A DNA stretch of 8,025 bases from Lachnospiraceae bacterium (GTDB lineage Bacteria > Bacillota > Clostridia > Lachnospirales > Lachnospiraceae): the NCBI GenBank assembly GCA_009774615.1, contig VSOC01000154.1, positions 1 through 8,025 on the forward strand, written 5' to 3'. How positions within the stretch are numbered: position 1 is the stretch's first letter; each line of letters starts with the position of its first letter. Positions 1 through 6,406 of this stretch are shown here, piece by piece. The position numbers were made by a program, and so were the translations under genes. Under the pieces are notes generated by a model. That model had not been told where the DNA came from and searched no databases. It saw only the letters and a program-made list of their open reading frames with translations.

Positions 1-1
1 C

Positions 2-94
2 TGGATTCAGGCATTCTGCAGCAGGAAATACAACAGTGATTTTTCCCGGGAAATGAGCCGGTCGGTCGAAGAATATTTGAAGAATTTCCTGTAA
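2..94 (+). CDS. C-terminal fragment of an unidentified protein, convergent with the operon
   Basis: An open frame enters from the left edge and ends at a TAA at 92-94, giving the last 30 residues of a protein. The end is charged and helix-like (SVEEYLKNFL), and its codons (ctg, cgg, gaa, aag) look like genuine coding sequence for this genome. It is the only plausible plus-strand gene and it faces the phosphonate operon, so it probably belongs to a different transcription unit. I do not recognise the family from so short a tail. The opposite strand is also open here in the same register (an ATG at 104-106 reading left), but that frame has no ribosome binding site in front of it, so I prefer the plus-strand reading. 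The choice is not certain. Confidence 0.4.
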   Translation, partial: WIQAFCSRKYNSDFSREMSRSVEEYLKNFL

Positions 95-115
95 ACCATT
101 TATCATTTACAGGAA
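86..115. terminator. Perfect 10-bp inverted repeat between convergent genes, possible weak bidirectional terminator
   Basis: TTCCTGTAAA at 86-95 and TTTACAGGAA at 106-115 are exact reverse complements separated by a 10-nt loop. The left arm includes the TAA of the plus-strand fragment, and the right arm lies 56 nt past the end of the decarboxylase gene. The position between convergent genes fits a shared terminator. Against this, the stem is AT-rich and no run of T follows on either strand, so it is not a classical intrinsic terminator. Confidence 0.35.
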
Positions 116-171
116 CGAAAAGGAGTATCCGGTGGTGCTGCTTGGTCGAAAAAATAAAGATTCCAGGGCAT

Positions 172-1293
172 TTACAACGCTTTCAGATATGCCATAAAGT
201 TTTGTTTATTTTCAAGTGCGGTTGTTGTCGGGCGACCAAGGTCTTTCCTTGCACCGATGGAGCATTTGACTTCAATAAAACTTAGTTCACTCCTGCTTTT
301 TGCAGCTTCAAGTTCTTTATCAAGGTCTTCAAACCGATCAACACACACCGCATTCGGATAACCGCATGCCTTTGCTATTGCAACAAAATCAATGCTTTTG
401 GCTACCGTAGGCATACCGCCAACCGTTTCATGTGCCTCATTATTGATAACAACATGGATAAGATTTTTGGGCTTATTCGCGCCGAGAACTGCCATGGAAC
501 CCATGTGCATAAGCACAGCTCCATCTCCGTCCACACACCAGATCCGCCGGTTTGACTTATGAATGGCAACACCAAGGGCAATCGAAGAAGCATGTCCCAT
601 GGAACCAACAGTCAAAAAATCATACTTGTGACTTTGCCCATTTGCTGCCCTTGTTTCAAACAGTTCACGACTAGCCTTACCCGTTGTAGATATTATGGGA
701 TCTTCCCCGGAAACCTTTACAATATGCCGGATGATTTCCTCACGCACCATGCTGTTATGATTTTTATATTCAACTTCTGGTGCATCCGTCAAAGCACCTT
801 TACCTATCACAAACGCTGCATCCTTGCCGGATGCCAATATATCCCGAAAATCGCTCATTGCCTTTTTTACTTCATCTTCCGTAGTTTCTCTGCCAACAAT
901 AAATGAAGCTATATCCATATCTTTCAGCAGCTTCAATGTCACTTCGCCCTGATAAATATGCTGGGGTTCATCGTGGATGCCCGGTTCCCCGCGCCACCCA
1001 ATAATGAATACCATAGGAATAGCATAAACCTTATCGTTTAAAAGACTTGCCACGGGATTAATCATATTTCCCTCACCACTGTTCTGCATGTAGACTACAG
1101 GAACCTTTCCTGTTGCAAGATAATATCCCGCTGCCAATGCTGTGCAGCACCCCTCATTTGCAGCTATAATATGATGTTTCGGATCAATTCCATAGACAGA
1201 CATCAGATAATCACACAACGCCTTCAGCTGGCTGTCCGGTACTCCTGTGTAAAAATCTGCGCCTATAATTTCAATTAGTTTTTCTGCTCTCAT
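172..1293 (-). CDS. ppd: Phosphonopyruvate decarboxylase (thiamine diphosphate-dependent)
   Basis: Catalyses decarboxylation of 3-phosphonopyruvate to phosphonoacetaldehyde, the irreversible step that drives the unfavourable PEP mutase reaction. The protein is 373 residues, normal for the Ppd/Fom2 family. The N-terminal pyrimidine-binding domain has GVPDS near residue 17 and the catalytic glutamate in AANEG (E47). The C-terminal diphosphate/Mg-binding motif starts at GDG (256-258) and ends about 26 residues later at NN (284-285), followed by HETVGGMPT, a close match to the family's H-x-S-V-G-G-Q-P-T. The frame stays open upstream to 1362, but the ATG at 1291-1293 is the better start: CAGGAG lies 6 nt ahead, and the protein then begins directly at the conserved domain. 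It overlaps the upstream dehydrogenase gene by 23 nt, so translation is probably coupled. It is the last gene of the operon, unusually far from the mutase gene. Confidence 0.96.
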   Translation of the reverse strand: MRAEKLIEIIGADFYTGVPDSQLKALCDYLMSVYGIDPKHHIIAANEGCCTALAAGYYLATGKVPVVYMQNSGEGNMINPVASLLNDKVYAIPMVFIIGWRGEPGIHDEPQHIYQGEVTLKLLKDMDIASFIVGRETTEDEVKKAMSDFRDILASGKDAAFVIGKGALTDAPEVEYKNHNSMVREEIIRHIVKVSGEDPIISTTGKASRELFETRAANGQSHKYDFLTVGSMGHASSIALGVAIHKSNRRIWCVDGDGAVLMHMGSMAVLGANKPKNLIHVVINNEAHETVGGMPTVAKSIDFVAIAKACGYPNAVCVDRFEDLDKELEAAKSRSELSFIEVKCSIGARKDLGRPTTTALENKQNFMAYLKAL

Positions 1294-2476
1294 CAAACAC
1301 TCCTGTCTGCGGTAAAATAATTTTATCAATAAGAAACTGCGCAGTCCTCTCAATATCCTCAAATTCCACAGTTTTCAAAAGTTCTGCACCAAATACCTTT
1401 TTAACCTTTGCAATTAACACATCCGTATAAATCAGTTTTCCATCCACAACATCTTCAATACCGTCAAGAACCATAGATGCCCTGCATGCCCTGTTCATAT
1501 CTTCAAAGCAAAAGACCGACTCATCTATCCATGCATCAAGCAGCGCATCCCTGTAACCAACTTGAACCGGGTATCCGCCGATATTGCCTCCAAAACCAGG
1601 AATAAATACTTTTTGATTTTCCCTGCTGCGAACCGCTTCGATCACAGCCATGATAATCTGATAATTTGAAGAAGCATTCATTTTATTTCTCGTCGGATCT
1701 GTGGGCATGGCAATTTTGCAGGCAGAATAAATCTTATCATGGGAAAGAACCTGCTCCTGTCCCTTATAATCAATCCTTAACGGCAGTTTTATGCCTTCTG
1801 TCTGCCCTTCCTTGCTGATGCACACATCATGGAAATGACCAGCAGCAAACATTACATCGACATTCCAATAATCATCCACACCAAGCATTTCAGCCACCGC
1901 AAACTTTATGCGCGGAACAAGATGATTCAGGTTTCCGGAACCGAAGTCCGGATAGGCTTTTCCTGCGCTCTTTAACCAGGGAATAACCGCATCGGAATAA
2001 GAGGTGTTAATTACAACTGCGTCTGTATCTGCCCTGTCACATGCTTCCATTACATTTTTTGTAAAACGAACAGCAAGCGGACTCCAAATTCCATAAGCTC
2101 TTAAATTAGCCCATGAAATACTTCCATATTTAAGCCCGGGATAAGCACGGCTGGAATTAACGATAAAATCAGGTCGATATTTTTCCATTACCCTTTGAAT
2201 GGCATCAATATCATTCAAATCCACACCGGCTTCTACATCGATTCTCGACTTATTTACTCCGCGGATAAGCCCGGCAACCCTGGTGATATTTACCTTCATC
2301 TGCATCTTGGCTTCATCTCTGCCGGCAACAATAACATGAATTGCGGGATCATTGCTGCTGATTAAATAATCAAAAAGATATGTACCGACACTTCCTAATC
2401 CAAGGATCATCACTTTAATCTTGTTTTCATTAACATGTTTTTCAACGCTCTTAAAGCGCTCCTGCAAAGTTTTCAT
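1271..2476 (-). CDS. NAD(P)-dependent oxidoreductase, divergent lactate/malate dehydrogenase-like
   Basis: A 401-residue Rossmann-fold protein. GLGSVG (26-31) is the dinucleotide-binding loop. The end of the second strand reads VAGRDEAK (50-57); an arginine there in place of an acidic residue alone suggests NADP(H), which is inference. The second half aligns by eye with lactate/malate dehydrogenases: TSYSD (158-162) sits where they have NPVD, GSGNLNHLVPRIKFAVAEML (179-198) where they have GSGT..D..R...AE.LGV, AGHFHD (212-217) where they have the catalytic-His motif GEHGD, and FGGNIGGYPVQVG (295-307) where they have G.YG..PV.LG. R189 and H214 are candidate catalytic residues. A saccharopine-dehydrogenase-type assignment is the alternative. 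Overlap with ppd suggests a phosphonate substrate: phosphonoacetaldehyde (giving 2-hydroxyethylphosphonate) or phosphonopyruvate (giving phosphonolactate). The ATG has GGAGG 6 nt upstream. Confidence 0.7.
   Translation of the reverse strand: MKTLQERFKSVEKHVNENKIKVMILGLGSVGTYLFDYLISSNDPAIHVIVAGRDEAKMQMKVNITRVAGLIRGVNKSRIDVEAGVDLNDIDAIQRVMEKYRPDFIVNSSRAYPGLKYGSISWANLRAYGIWSPLAVRFTKNVMEACDRADTDAVVINTSYSDAVIPWLKSAGKAYPDFGSGNLNHLVPRIKFAVAEMLGVDDYWNVDVMFAAGHFHDVCISKEGQTEGIKLPLRIDYKGQEQVLSHDKIYSACKIAMPTDPTRNKMNASSNYQIIMAVIEAVRSRENQKVFIPGFGGNIGGYPVQVGYRDALLDAWIDESVFCFEDMNRACRASMVLDGIEDVVDGKLIYTDVLIAKVKKVFGAELLKTVEFEDIERTAQFLIDKIILPQTGVFDESRKTN
1300..1305 (-). promoter_or_regulatory. Ribosome binding site that decides the ppd start
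   Basis: CAGGAG on the minus strand, 6 nt before the ATG at 1291-1293. It lies inside the 3' end of the dehydrogenase gene. No comparable site precedes the upstream in-frame ATG at 1362, so the longer 396-residue reading with a basic leader is probably wrong. Confidence 0.8.
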
Positions 2477-2530
2477 TGTAATCCTCCGTCTTTTCTACTA
2501 TTTTTGCTGACGAACATCCACACCTGCGTT

Positions 2531-3289
2531 TTAATCTTCTTTCTCCCAATAAGATAAGATCTTATTATAATCCTCTCTTGTATTACAGTTTGTCCAGCGT
2601 TCAAAGCCAAGCAAATCAACATCTACTCCGTTATCAAGGTAATTTTGAATAATCCTTAAATTGGTTTCATTCTTTGTTTCTTCGCAGAATCGCTTATTGG
2701 CACGGTATAAAGCTTCCATTTCTGTAAACTTCCAGGTTTGACCAGAATTTAAAATGCAGGAAAACGCAGATGAAATGGAAAGCAATCCATGGCTACAGTT
2801 AAATGCATAATGATATTGATTTCTCTCATCCTTATACAAAACAACCGCCTTATCCGCATATATTGGCTCAAAAGCATAGCTCAGTACGCTTTTTGGCGAC
2901 GATGCTATCTTATCAAAAGATCGGCTGTCAAAATCCAGATCTCCCTCCACAAAAAGGATCTCATCCGGGCAGTGTTTAAATGCTTCCTCGATTCCTAAAG
3001 ATAAACTATAACCGGAAGCTAAATCCTTATAATGTTTATTAAATACCAGGTTAATCTTATCGCGCATCGTTGACTTTAGCTCCTCACAATATGCTGCCAA
3101 ACAGTCAAATTTATACCCGCCGACAATAACAATCCGATCTGCAAACCTGCATTTCAAAAGAAGGTGATAAAGTAGAGTGTTTCTCCCATCATCTTTTGTG
3201 TATATCGCTTTCAGCACCTTATTATTTTCCGAAATCCCATCATTAAATCTACTTGAAATCCCGGCTGCTGTAATAATTGCTACCTTCAT
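2531..3289 (-). CDS. GT-A-fold nucleotidyltransferase, candidate phosphonate or choline-type cytidylyltransferase
   Basis: A 252-residue MobA/LicC/GlmU-type NTP transferase that would join an NTP to a phosphate or phosphonate headgroup, releasing pyrophosphate. Visible motifs are the N-terminal nucleotide-binding signature AAGISSRF (8-15), KVLKAIY (24-30, the lysine after the signature), NKHYKDLASGYSLSLG (84-99) which resembles the substrate-binding stretch of LicC-like enzymes, EGDLDFD (115-121, metal-binding acidic residues), and RWTNCNTREDY (231-241), the usual closing motif of the family (compare N.NTPEDY). The family includes PntC-type 2-aminoethylphosphonate cytidylyltransferases, and the location in a phosphonate operon makes a CMP-phosphonate product plausible. 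Sugar-1-phosphate activation for the neighbouring epimerase is the alternative. The Shine-Dalgarno site is weak: AAGG about 12 nt before the ATG, touching the epimerase stop codon. Confidence 0.75.
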   Translation of the reverse strand: MKVAIITAAGISSRFNDGISENNKVLKAIYTKDDGRNTLLYHLLLKCRFADRIVIVGGYKFDCLAAYCEELKSTMRDKINLVFNKHYKDLASGYSLSLGIEEAFKHCPDEILFVEGDLDFDSRSFDKIASSPKSVLSYAFEPIYADKAVVLYKDERNQYHYAFNCSHGLLSISSAFSCILNSGQTWKFTEMEALYRANKRFCEETKNETNLRIIQNYLDNGVDVDLLGFERWTNCNTREDYNKILSYWEKED

Positions 3290-3302
3290 CCTGTTACCAA
3301 CC

Positions 3303-4307
3303 TTATATTTTTTTTAAATAACTGGAAATACATTCATCAAGCCCTTTATCCAGACAAACAGCAGGTTTCCAAAAAGTCCTTGCCCGGATCTTTTCCGTTG
3401 ACAAAAGCCTTCTCTCCGGATCAGATTTGCGGTATCCGCAGAATTCAATAACCGGATCTTGAATTCCCATCTTCGATGCACAGAGCTTTGCCAGATCGAT
3501 GATAGATATTTCCTCATCTGTGGCAACATTGTATACCGTACCATCCAGCGCATCATCCGTAGATGCCAGAGCCAGCACTGCACTGCAACTGTCATAATTA
3601 TTTAAAAAAGTTCTTTTATTTTTTCGGCTGTTCTCTAACAGGACAACCCTGCCGCTGTCACGAAGGCTATTGATAATAAAGGGAATAATGTGCTTTGGAT
3701 AGCGTTCATCTTTGCTGTAAACATTGGCAAAACGAATAGAACACCCTTTAATCTTTCCTGCATCAACAGCATCTTTAATAAAGAATTCTGTCAAAAGTTT
3801 TCCTGTTGCATAGCTGGTTCTCTGGCTGTGCTCTACTGTGGACAAGGTTAGAAAATCACTCTCTTTGACACCGCCGTTTTCATTCCAGGAATTCATAGAA
3901 TACACTTCGGAAGTTGAGCAGTTGATATACTTCTTGGCACCAACGCGGATTGCCTGCCAAAGAAAATGATTCATTCCTTCGACATTTGTTTCAAACGTTT
4001 CATACACATGGTAAAAATGTTCTGTATGTACAACTGCTGCACAGTTGATGTAGATGATTTCTTCATAATTACCCGCAATCGCTTTTATTCTGCGTTCAAA
4101 ATCCTGCATCTCCTCCCGGTTATTCAAATCGTATGGAAAAAATGTAAAGCGCTCATCATGAATAAAGTCCGAAACCGTTTCAATAGAAGAAGCAAAAAAA
4201 TTATCAAATCCCAGAATATGATCCCCGTTGTCTTTAACAAGAATCTGCCGGACAAGTTCATTTCCGGTCATTCCGGTAACACCACTGATTGCATATAATT
4301 TACTCAT
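3303..4307 (-). CDS. NAD-dependent epimerase/dehydratase (extended short-chain dehydrogenase/reductase)
   Basis: A 334-residue extended SDR enzyme, normal length for NDP-sugar epimerases and dehydratases. It has GVTGMTG (9-15, GxxGxxG), FDNF (34-37) where these enzymes bind the NAD ribose, CSTSEVY (130-136) with the catalytic serine or threonine, and YATGK (166-170) with the catalytic Tyr and Lys. RFANVYS (192-198) and the closing PERRL.STEKIR.R.FWKP (297 on) fit the substrate domain of UDP- or CDP-sugar epimerases. The exact sugar cannot be read from the sequence. In this operon it most likely prepares a nucleotide sugar for the glycan repeat; action on a nucleotide-activated phosphonate is a less likely alternative. 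Its ATG follows AAAGGTGGG, and it starts 18 nt after the phosphoesterase stop. Confidence 0.85.
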   Translation of the reverse strand: MSKLYAISGVTGMTGNELVRQILVKDNGDHILGFDNFFASSIETVSDFIHDERFTFFPYDLNNREEMQDFERRIKAIAGNYEEIIYINCAAVVHTEHFYHVYETFETNVEGMNHFLWQAIRVGAKKYINCSTSEVYSMNSWNENGGVKESDFLTLSTVEHSQRTSYATGKLLTEFFIKDAVDAGKIKGCSIRFANVYSKDERYPKHIIPFIINSLRDSGRVVLLENSRKNKRTFLNNYDSCSAVLALASTDDALDGTVYNVATDEEISIIDLAKLCASKMGIQDPVIEFCGYRKSDPERRLLSTEKIRARTFWKPAVCLDKGLDECISSYLKKI

Positions 4308-4325
4308 AGCATTCCCACCTTTCGT

Positions 4326-5072
4326 TTACACTCCTCTTGTCAGCCTTGTTTTATAGAACACATCGATTTCGTCAGGAAACAAATTCTGTTCGCATGCCAC
4401 ATCATATTTAACAGCACGCAGATCCACTCGTCGGGATGGCAGGGAAAGGACAGCATACTGTGCACATGGATTTTGATTTCTTGGCTGCCCCACAGAACCC
4501 GGATTAATAAAAGTTACTGCTTTCTTATTTCTCATCTCTGGATAATTTATCGGGTAAAAGCAGGTAAAACAGTGTGAATAATGGGAATGACCGCTAAAGA
4601 CCATATCATAGCTGCTATATTCACCTCTTAGATTCCCTGGTTCGATAGACTTCCAGTAATAATCTTCAAGTGAACCATGAACAGCCAGACATTGCAGGCT
4701 TCCGATCTTAAATTCCTGGATTCCGTTCTGGTTCATCTCGGTTCGTATGTAATCCATGGATTGTGTCATTAACTGCCTTGCCGTATATCTTGCCATAGCT
4801 CGTCCCCGCTCGGATGATAAGCGATCCAAATCCTTATCTATCACAAGTTTTTCATGGTTTCCCCAAATATTAACCATGTATCTGTCCTTCCAATTTGTTT
4901 CCTCTAGTTTTATCAGTTTTTGTATAATCTCATTCGACCGCATTCCATAATCAATGCAGTCGCCAAGTAAAATCACACCCGCAAAACACTCATTTCGGCA
5001 CTCCTTTAGCACCGCATCAAATGCACTGACATTCCCATGAATATCCGAAAGAATTAAATATTTGTTTTCCAA
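4326..5072 (-). CDS. Calcineurin-like metallophosphoesterase (YfcE/MJ0936-type)
   Basis: A 248-residue cytoplasmic two-metal phosphoesterase with a complete active site: D10 and H12 in SDIHGN, G37-D38 in LGDCIDYG, G71-N72-H73-E74, H132 in AVHGS, and GHSH (161-164). NPGSVGQPRNQ (190-200) is also characteristic of the YfcE-like group. No signal peptide or membrane segment is present. The substrate is unknown; in this operon it could hydrolyse a phosphate ester, a nucleotide or a nucleoside-diphosphate intermediate of the phosphonate or sugar branch. It begins at TTG (5070-5072), chosen because GAGGTG lies 7 nt upstream and the first residues lead straight into the metal-binding strand; the nearby ATG and GTG are out of frame. 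It lies 22 nt after the mutase stop, so co-expression is likely. Confidence 0.9.
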   Translation of the reverse strand: MENKYLILSDIHGNVSAFDAVLKECRNECFAGVILLGDCIDYGMRSNEIIQKLIKLEETNWKDRYMVNIWGNHEKLVIDKDLDRLSSERGRAMARYTARQLMTQSMDYIRTEMNQNGIQEFKIGSLQCLAVHGSLEDYYWKSIEPGNLRGEYSSYDMVFSGHSHYSHCFTCFYPINYPEMRNKKAVTFINPGSVGQPRNQNPCAQYAVLSLPSRRVDLRAVKYDVACEQNLFPDEIDVFYKTRLTRGV

Positions 5073-5079
5073 CCAGATA

Positions 5080-5085
5080 CACCTC
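5080..5085 (-). promoter_or_regulatory. Ribosome binding site supporting the TTG start of the phosphoesterase
   Basis: GAGGTG on the minus strand, 7 nt before the TTG at 5070-5072. It falls in the short gap after the mutase stop codon, and no in-frame ATG is available near it. Confidence 0.7.
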
Positions 5086-5094
5086 GCCCATCAC

Positions 5095-6393
5095 TTAAAG
5101 TTCGTCAATCAACCGAATAATATCCTTAAACGGCATCAGCTTTGCATCCACTTCCTTAGCTCTGTGCGCCTTTAAAATCTCCTCTGCCGTTTCCTGCATA
5201 ACCGGAAATGCTGCCCGCATCAGCTGATTTGCATAAATTACAATATTTACACCATGAGAAGCAAGTTCTTCCTCGGTTACTTGATTAAAAGATGTCGGCA
5301 CAACGACAATCGGGGTTTTTTTATCCTTTTGGCGAAATTTATCACAAAATTCAAAAATTTCTTCAGGCTCTTTCTTTCGGCTGTGGATCATAATACCATC
5401 GGCACCGGCAGCAGTATAGGCAACTGCCCTTTTCAGCGCATCTTCCATCCCCTGCTCTAAGATTAAGCTTTCAATTCTGGCAATGATCATAAAATCATCG
5501 GATAATTGTGCTTTTTTCCCTGCTGTAATTTTCGCACTGAAGTTTTCAATGCTGTCCTGTGTCTGTACCACCTCCGTACCAAACAGGCTGTTCTTCTTCA
5601 GCCCTGTCTTATCTTCAATAATCACTGCACTTACCCCCATTCGTTCGAGGGTTCTGACATTATATACAAAATGTTCTGTCAATCCACCCGTATCGCCGTC
5701 CAGGATAATTGGCTTAGTGGTAACTTCTATAATGTCATCAATGGTGCGCAAGCGGGAAGTCATATCAACCAATTCAATATCCGGCTTTCCTTTATCTGTA
5801 CTGTCACACAAAGAAGAAACCCACATAGCATCAAACTGATCCAGCTTTCCGTCCTCCCCGTCAACCACTGTCTTTTCTACGATTAGTCCTGTCAGTCCGG
5901 AGTGTGCTTCCATAACCTTTACCACCGGGGTCATCGTAATAAGCTGACGAAGGCGCTTTCTCCTGTACTCCGGCATAGAGAGTTTTTCTTTTAACCGCTG
6001 GTCAACTTTCTTTACACTTTCGCTGTATGTGTACGGCACATCGACAATCTGACCGCCATAGACCCTAAGCAAGCCTTCCACATGATCCCGAACCGCTCTC
6101 TCCGCTCCCTCTCTCCAGTTATCACCGTGTACCACATAATCCGGATGTATTTTTTCAATCATGTCATCATATAACATGTTATCCTGTAAAATAACTTCAT
6201 CTACCCCCTCTAAAGACTGGTAGAGAGCTATACGTTCTTCTTCGGATGTGGTCGGAAACTTTGTACAGCGAATCATCTCTTTATCACTCAGACAGCCGAC
6301 AACAACCCTGCCATATTTTTTAGCATGCCGGATGATATTAAGATGCCCATCGTGAATAACATCTGTACTGAAACAAGTATAAACTGTCTTCAT
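5095..6393 (-). CDS. pepM: Phosphoenolpyruvate mutase with N-terminal cytidylyltransferase domain
   Basis: A 432-residue two-domain protein. Residues 1 to about 135 form an HxGH-type nucleotidyltransferase: HDGH (14-17) is the catalytic motif, CTKFPTTSEEERI (43-55) the conserved helix region, and HGDNW (89-93) the substrate motif; YSESVKKVDQR (123-133) stands where ISSTxxR is expected and is degenerate. Residues from about 150 to 432 are PEP mutase, which rearranges PEP to 3-phosphonopyruvate in the isocitrate-lyase fold: LDGDTGG (231-237) for Mg, EDKTGLKKNS (260-269), an exact match to the mutase hallmark EDKX5NS, and ARIES (305-309). The hallmark separates it from isocitrate lyase-type relatives. 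A mutase alone is about 300 residues, so the extra length is the fused domain. AGGAG lies 8 nt before the ATG and overlaps the flippase stop codon. This is the committing enzyme for phosphonate synthesis here. Confidence 0.96.
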   Translation of the reverse strand: MKTVYTCFSTDVIHDGHLNIIRHAKKYGRVVVGCLSDKEMIRCTKFPTTSEEERIALYQSLEGVDEVILQDNMLYDDMIEKIHPDYVVHGDNWREGAERAVRDHVEGLLRVYGGQIVDVPYTYSESVKKVDQRLKEKLSMPEYRRKRLRQLITMTPVVKVMEAHSGLTGLIVEKTVVDGEDGKLDQFDAMWVSSLCDSTDKGKPDIELVDMTSRLRTIDDIIEVTTKPIILDGDTGGLTEHFVYNVRTLERMGVSAVIIEDKTGLKKNSLFGTEVVQTQDSIENFSAKITAGKKAQLSDDFMIIARIESLILEQGMEDALKRAVAYTAAGADGIMIHSRKKEPEEIFEFCDKFRQKDKKTPIVVVPTSFNQVTEEELASHGVNIVIYANQLMRAAFPVMQETAEEILKAHRAKEVDAKLMPFKDIIRLIDEL

Positions 6394-6401
6394 TGATTTT
6401 A

Positions 6402-6406
6402 CTCCT
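6402..6406 (-). promoter_or_regulatory. pepM ribosome binding site overlapping the flippase stop codon
   Basis: AGGAG on the minus strand, 8 nt before the pepM ATG. Two bases are shared with the TAG of the flippase gene (6405-6407). Flippase translation therefore runs across the site, which favours coupling between the two genes. Confidence 0.7.

Noticed and set aside
2..106. Minus-strand open frame beginning at ATG 104-106 and running off the left edge, as a downstream operon gene.
   Set aside because: It is in the same codon register as the plus-strand fragment, has no ribosome binding site ahead of its ATG, and its translation looks less protein-like. It is probably the shadow of the plus-strand gene, though the choice is not certain.
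402..906. Open frames of 68 and 115 codons overlapping ppd in other frames.
   Set aside because: They lie wholly inside a well-supported thiamine-enzyme gene and have no recognisable domain.
1294..1362. N-terminal extension of 23 residues on the decarboxylase, with a basic start resembling a leader.
   Set aside because: It is encoded within the 3' end of the dehydrogenase gene, lacks a ribosome binding site, and the enzyme family is cytoplasmic. The ATG at 1291-1293 has CAGGAG at good spacing.
5254..5886. Three plus-strand open frames of 68, 118 and 126 codons opposite pepM.
   Set aside because: They are antisense to the conserved mutase domain, overlap one another in different frames and carry no family motif; they are a by-product of pepM codon use.
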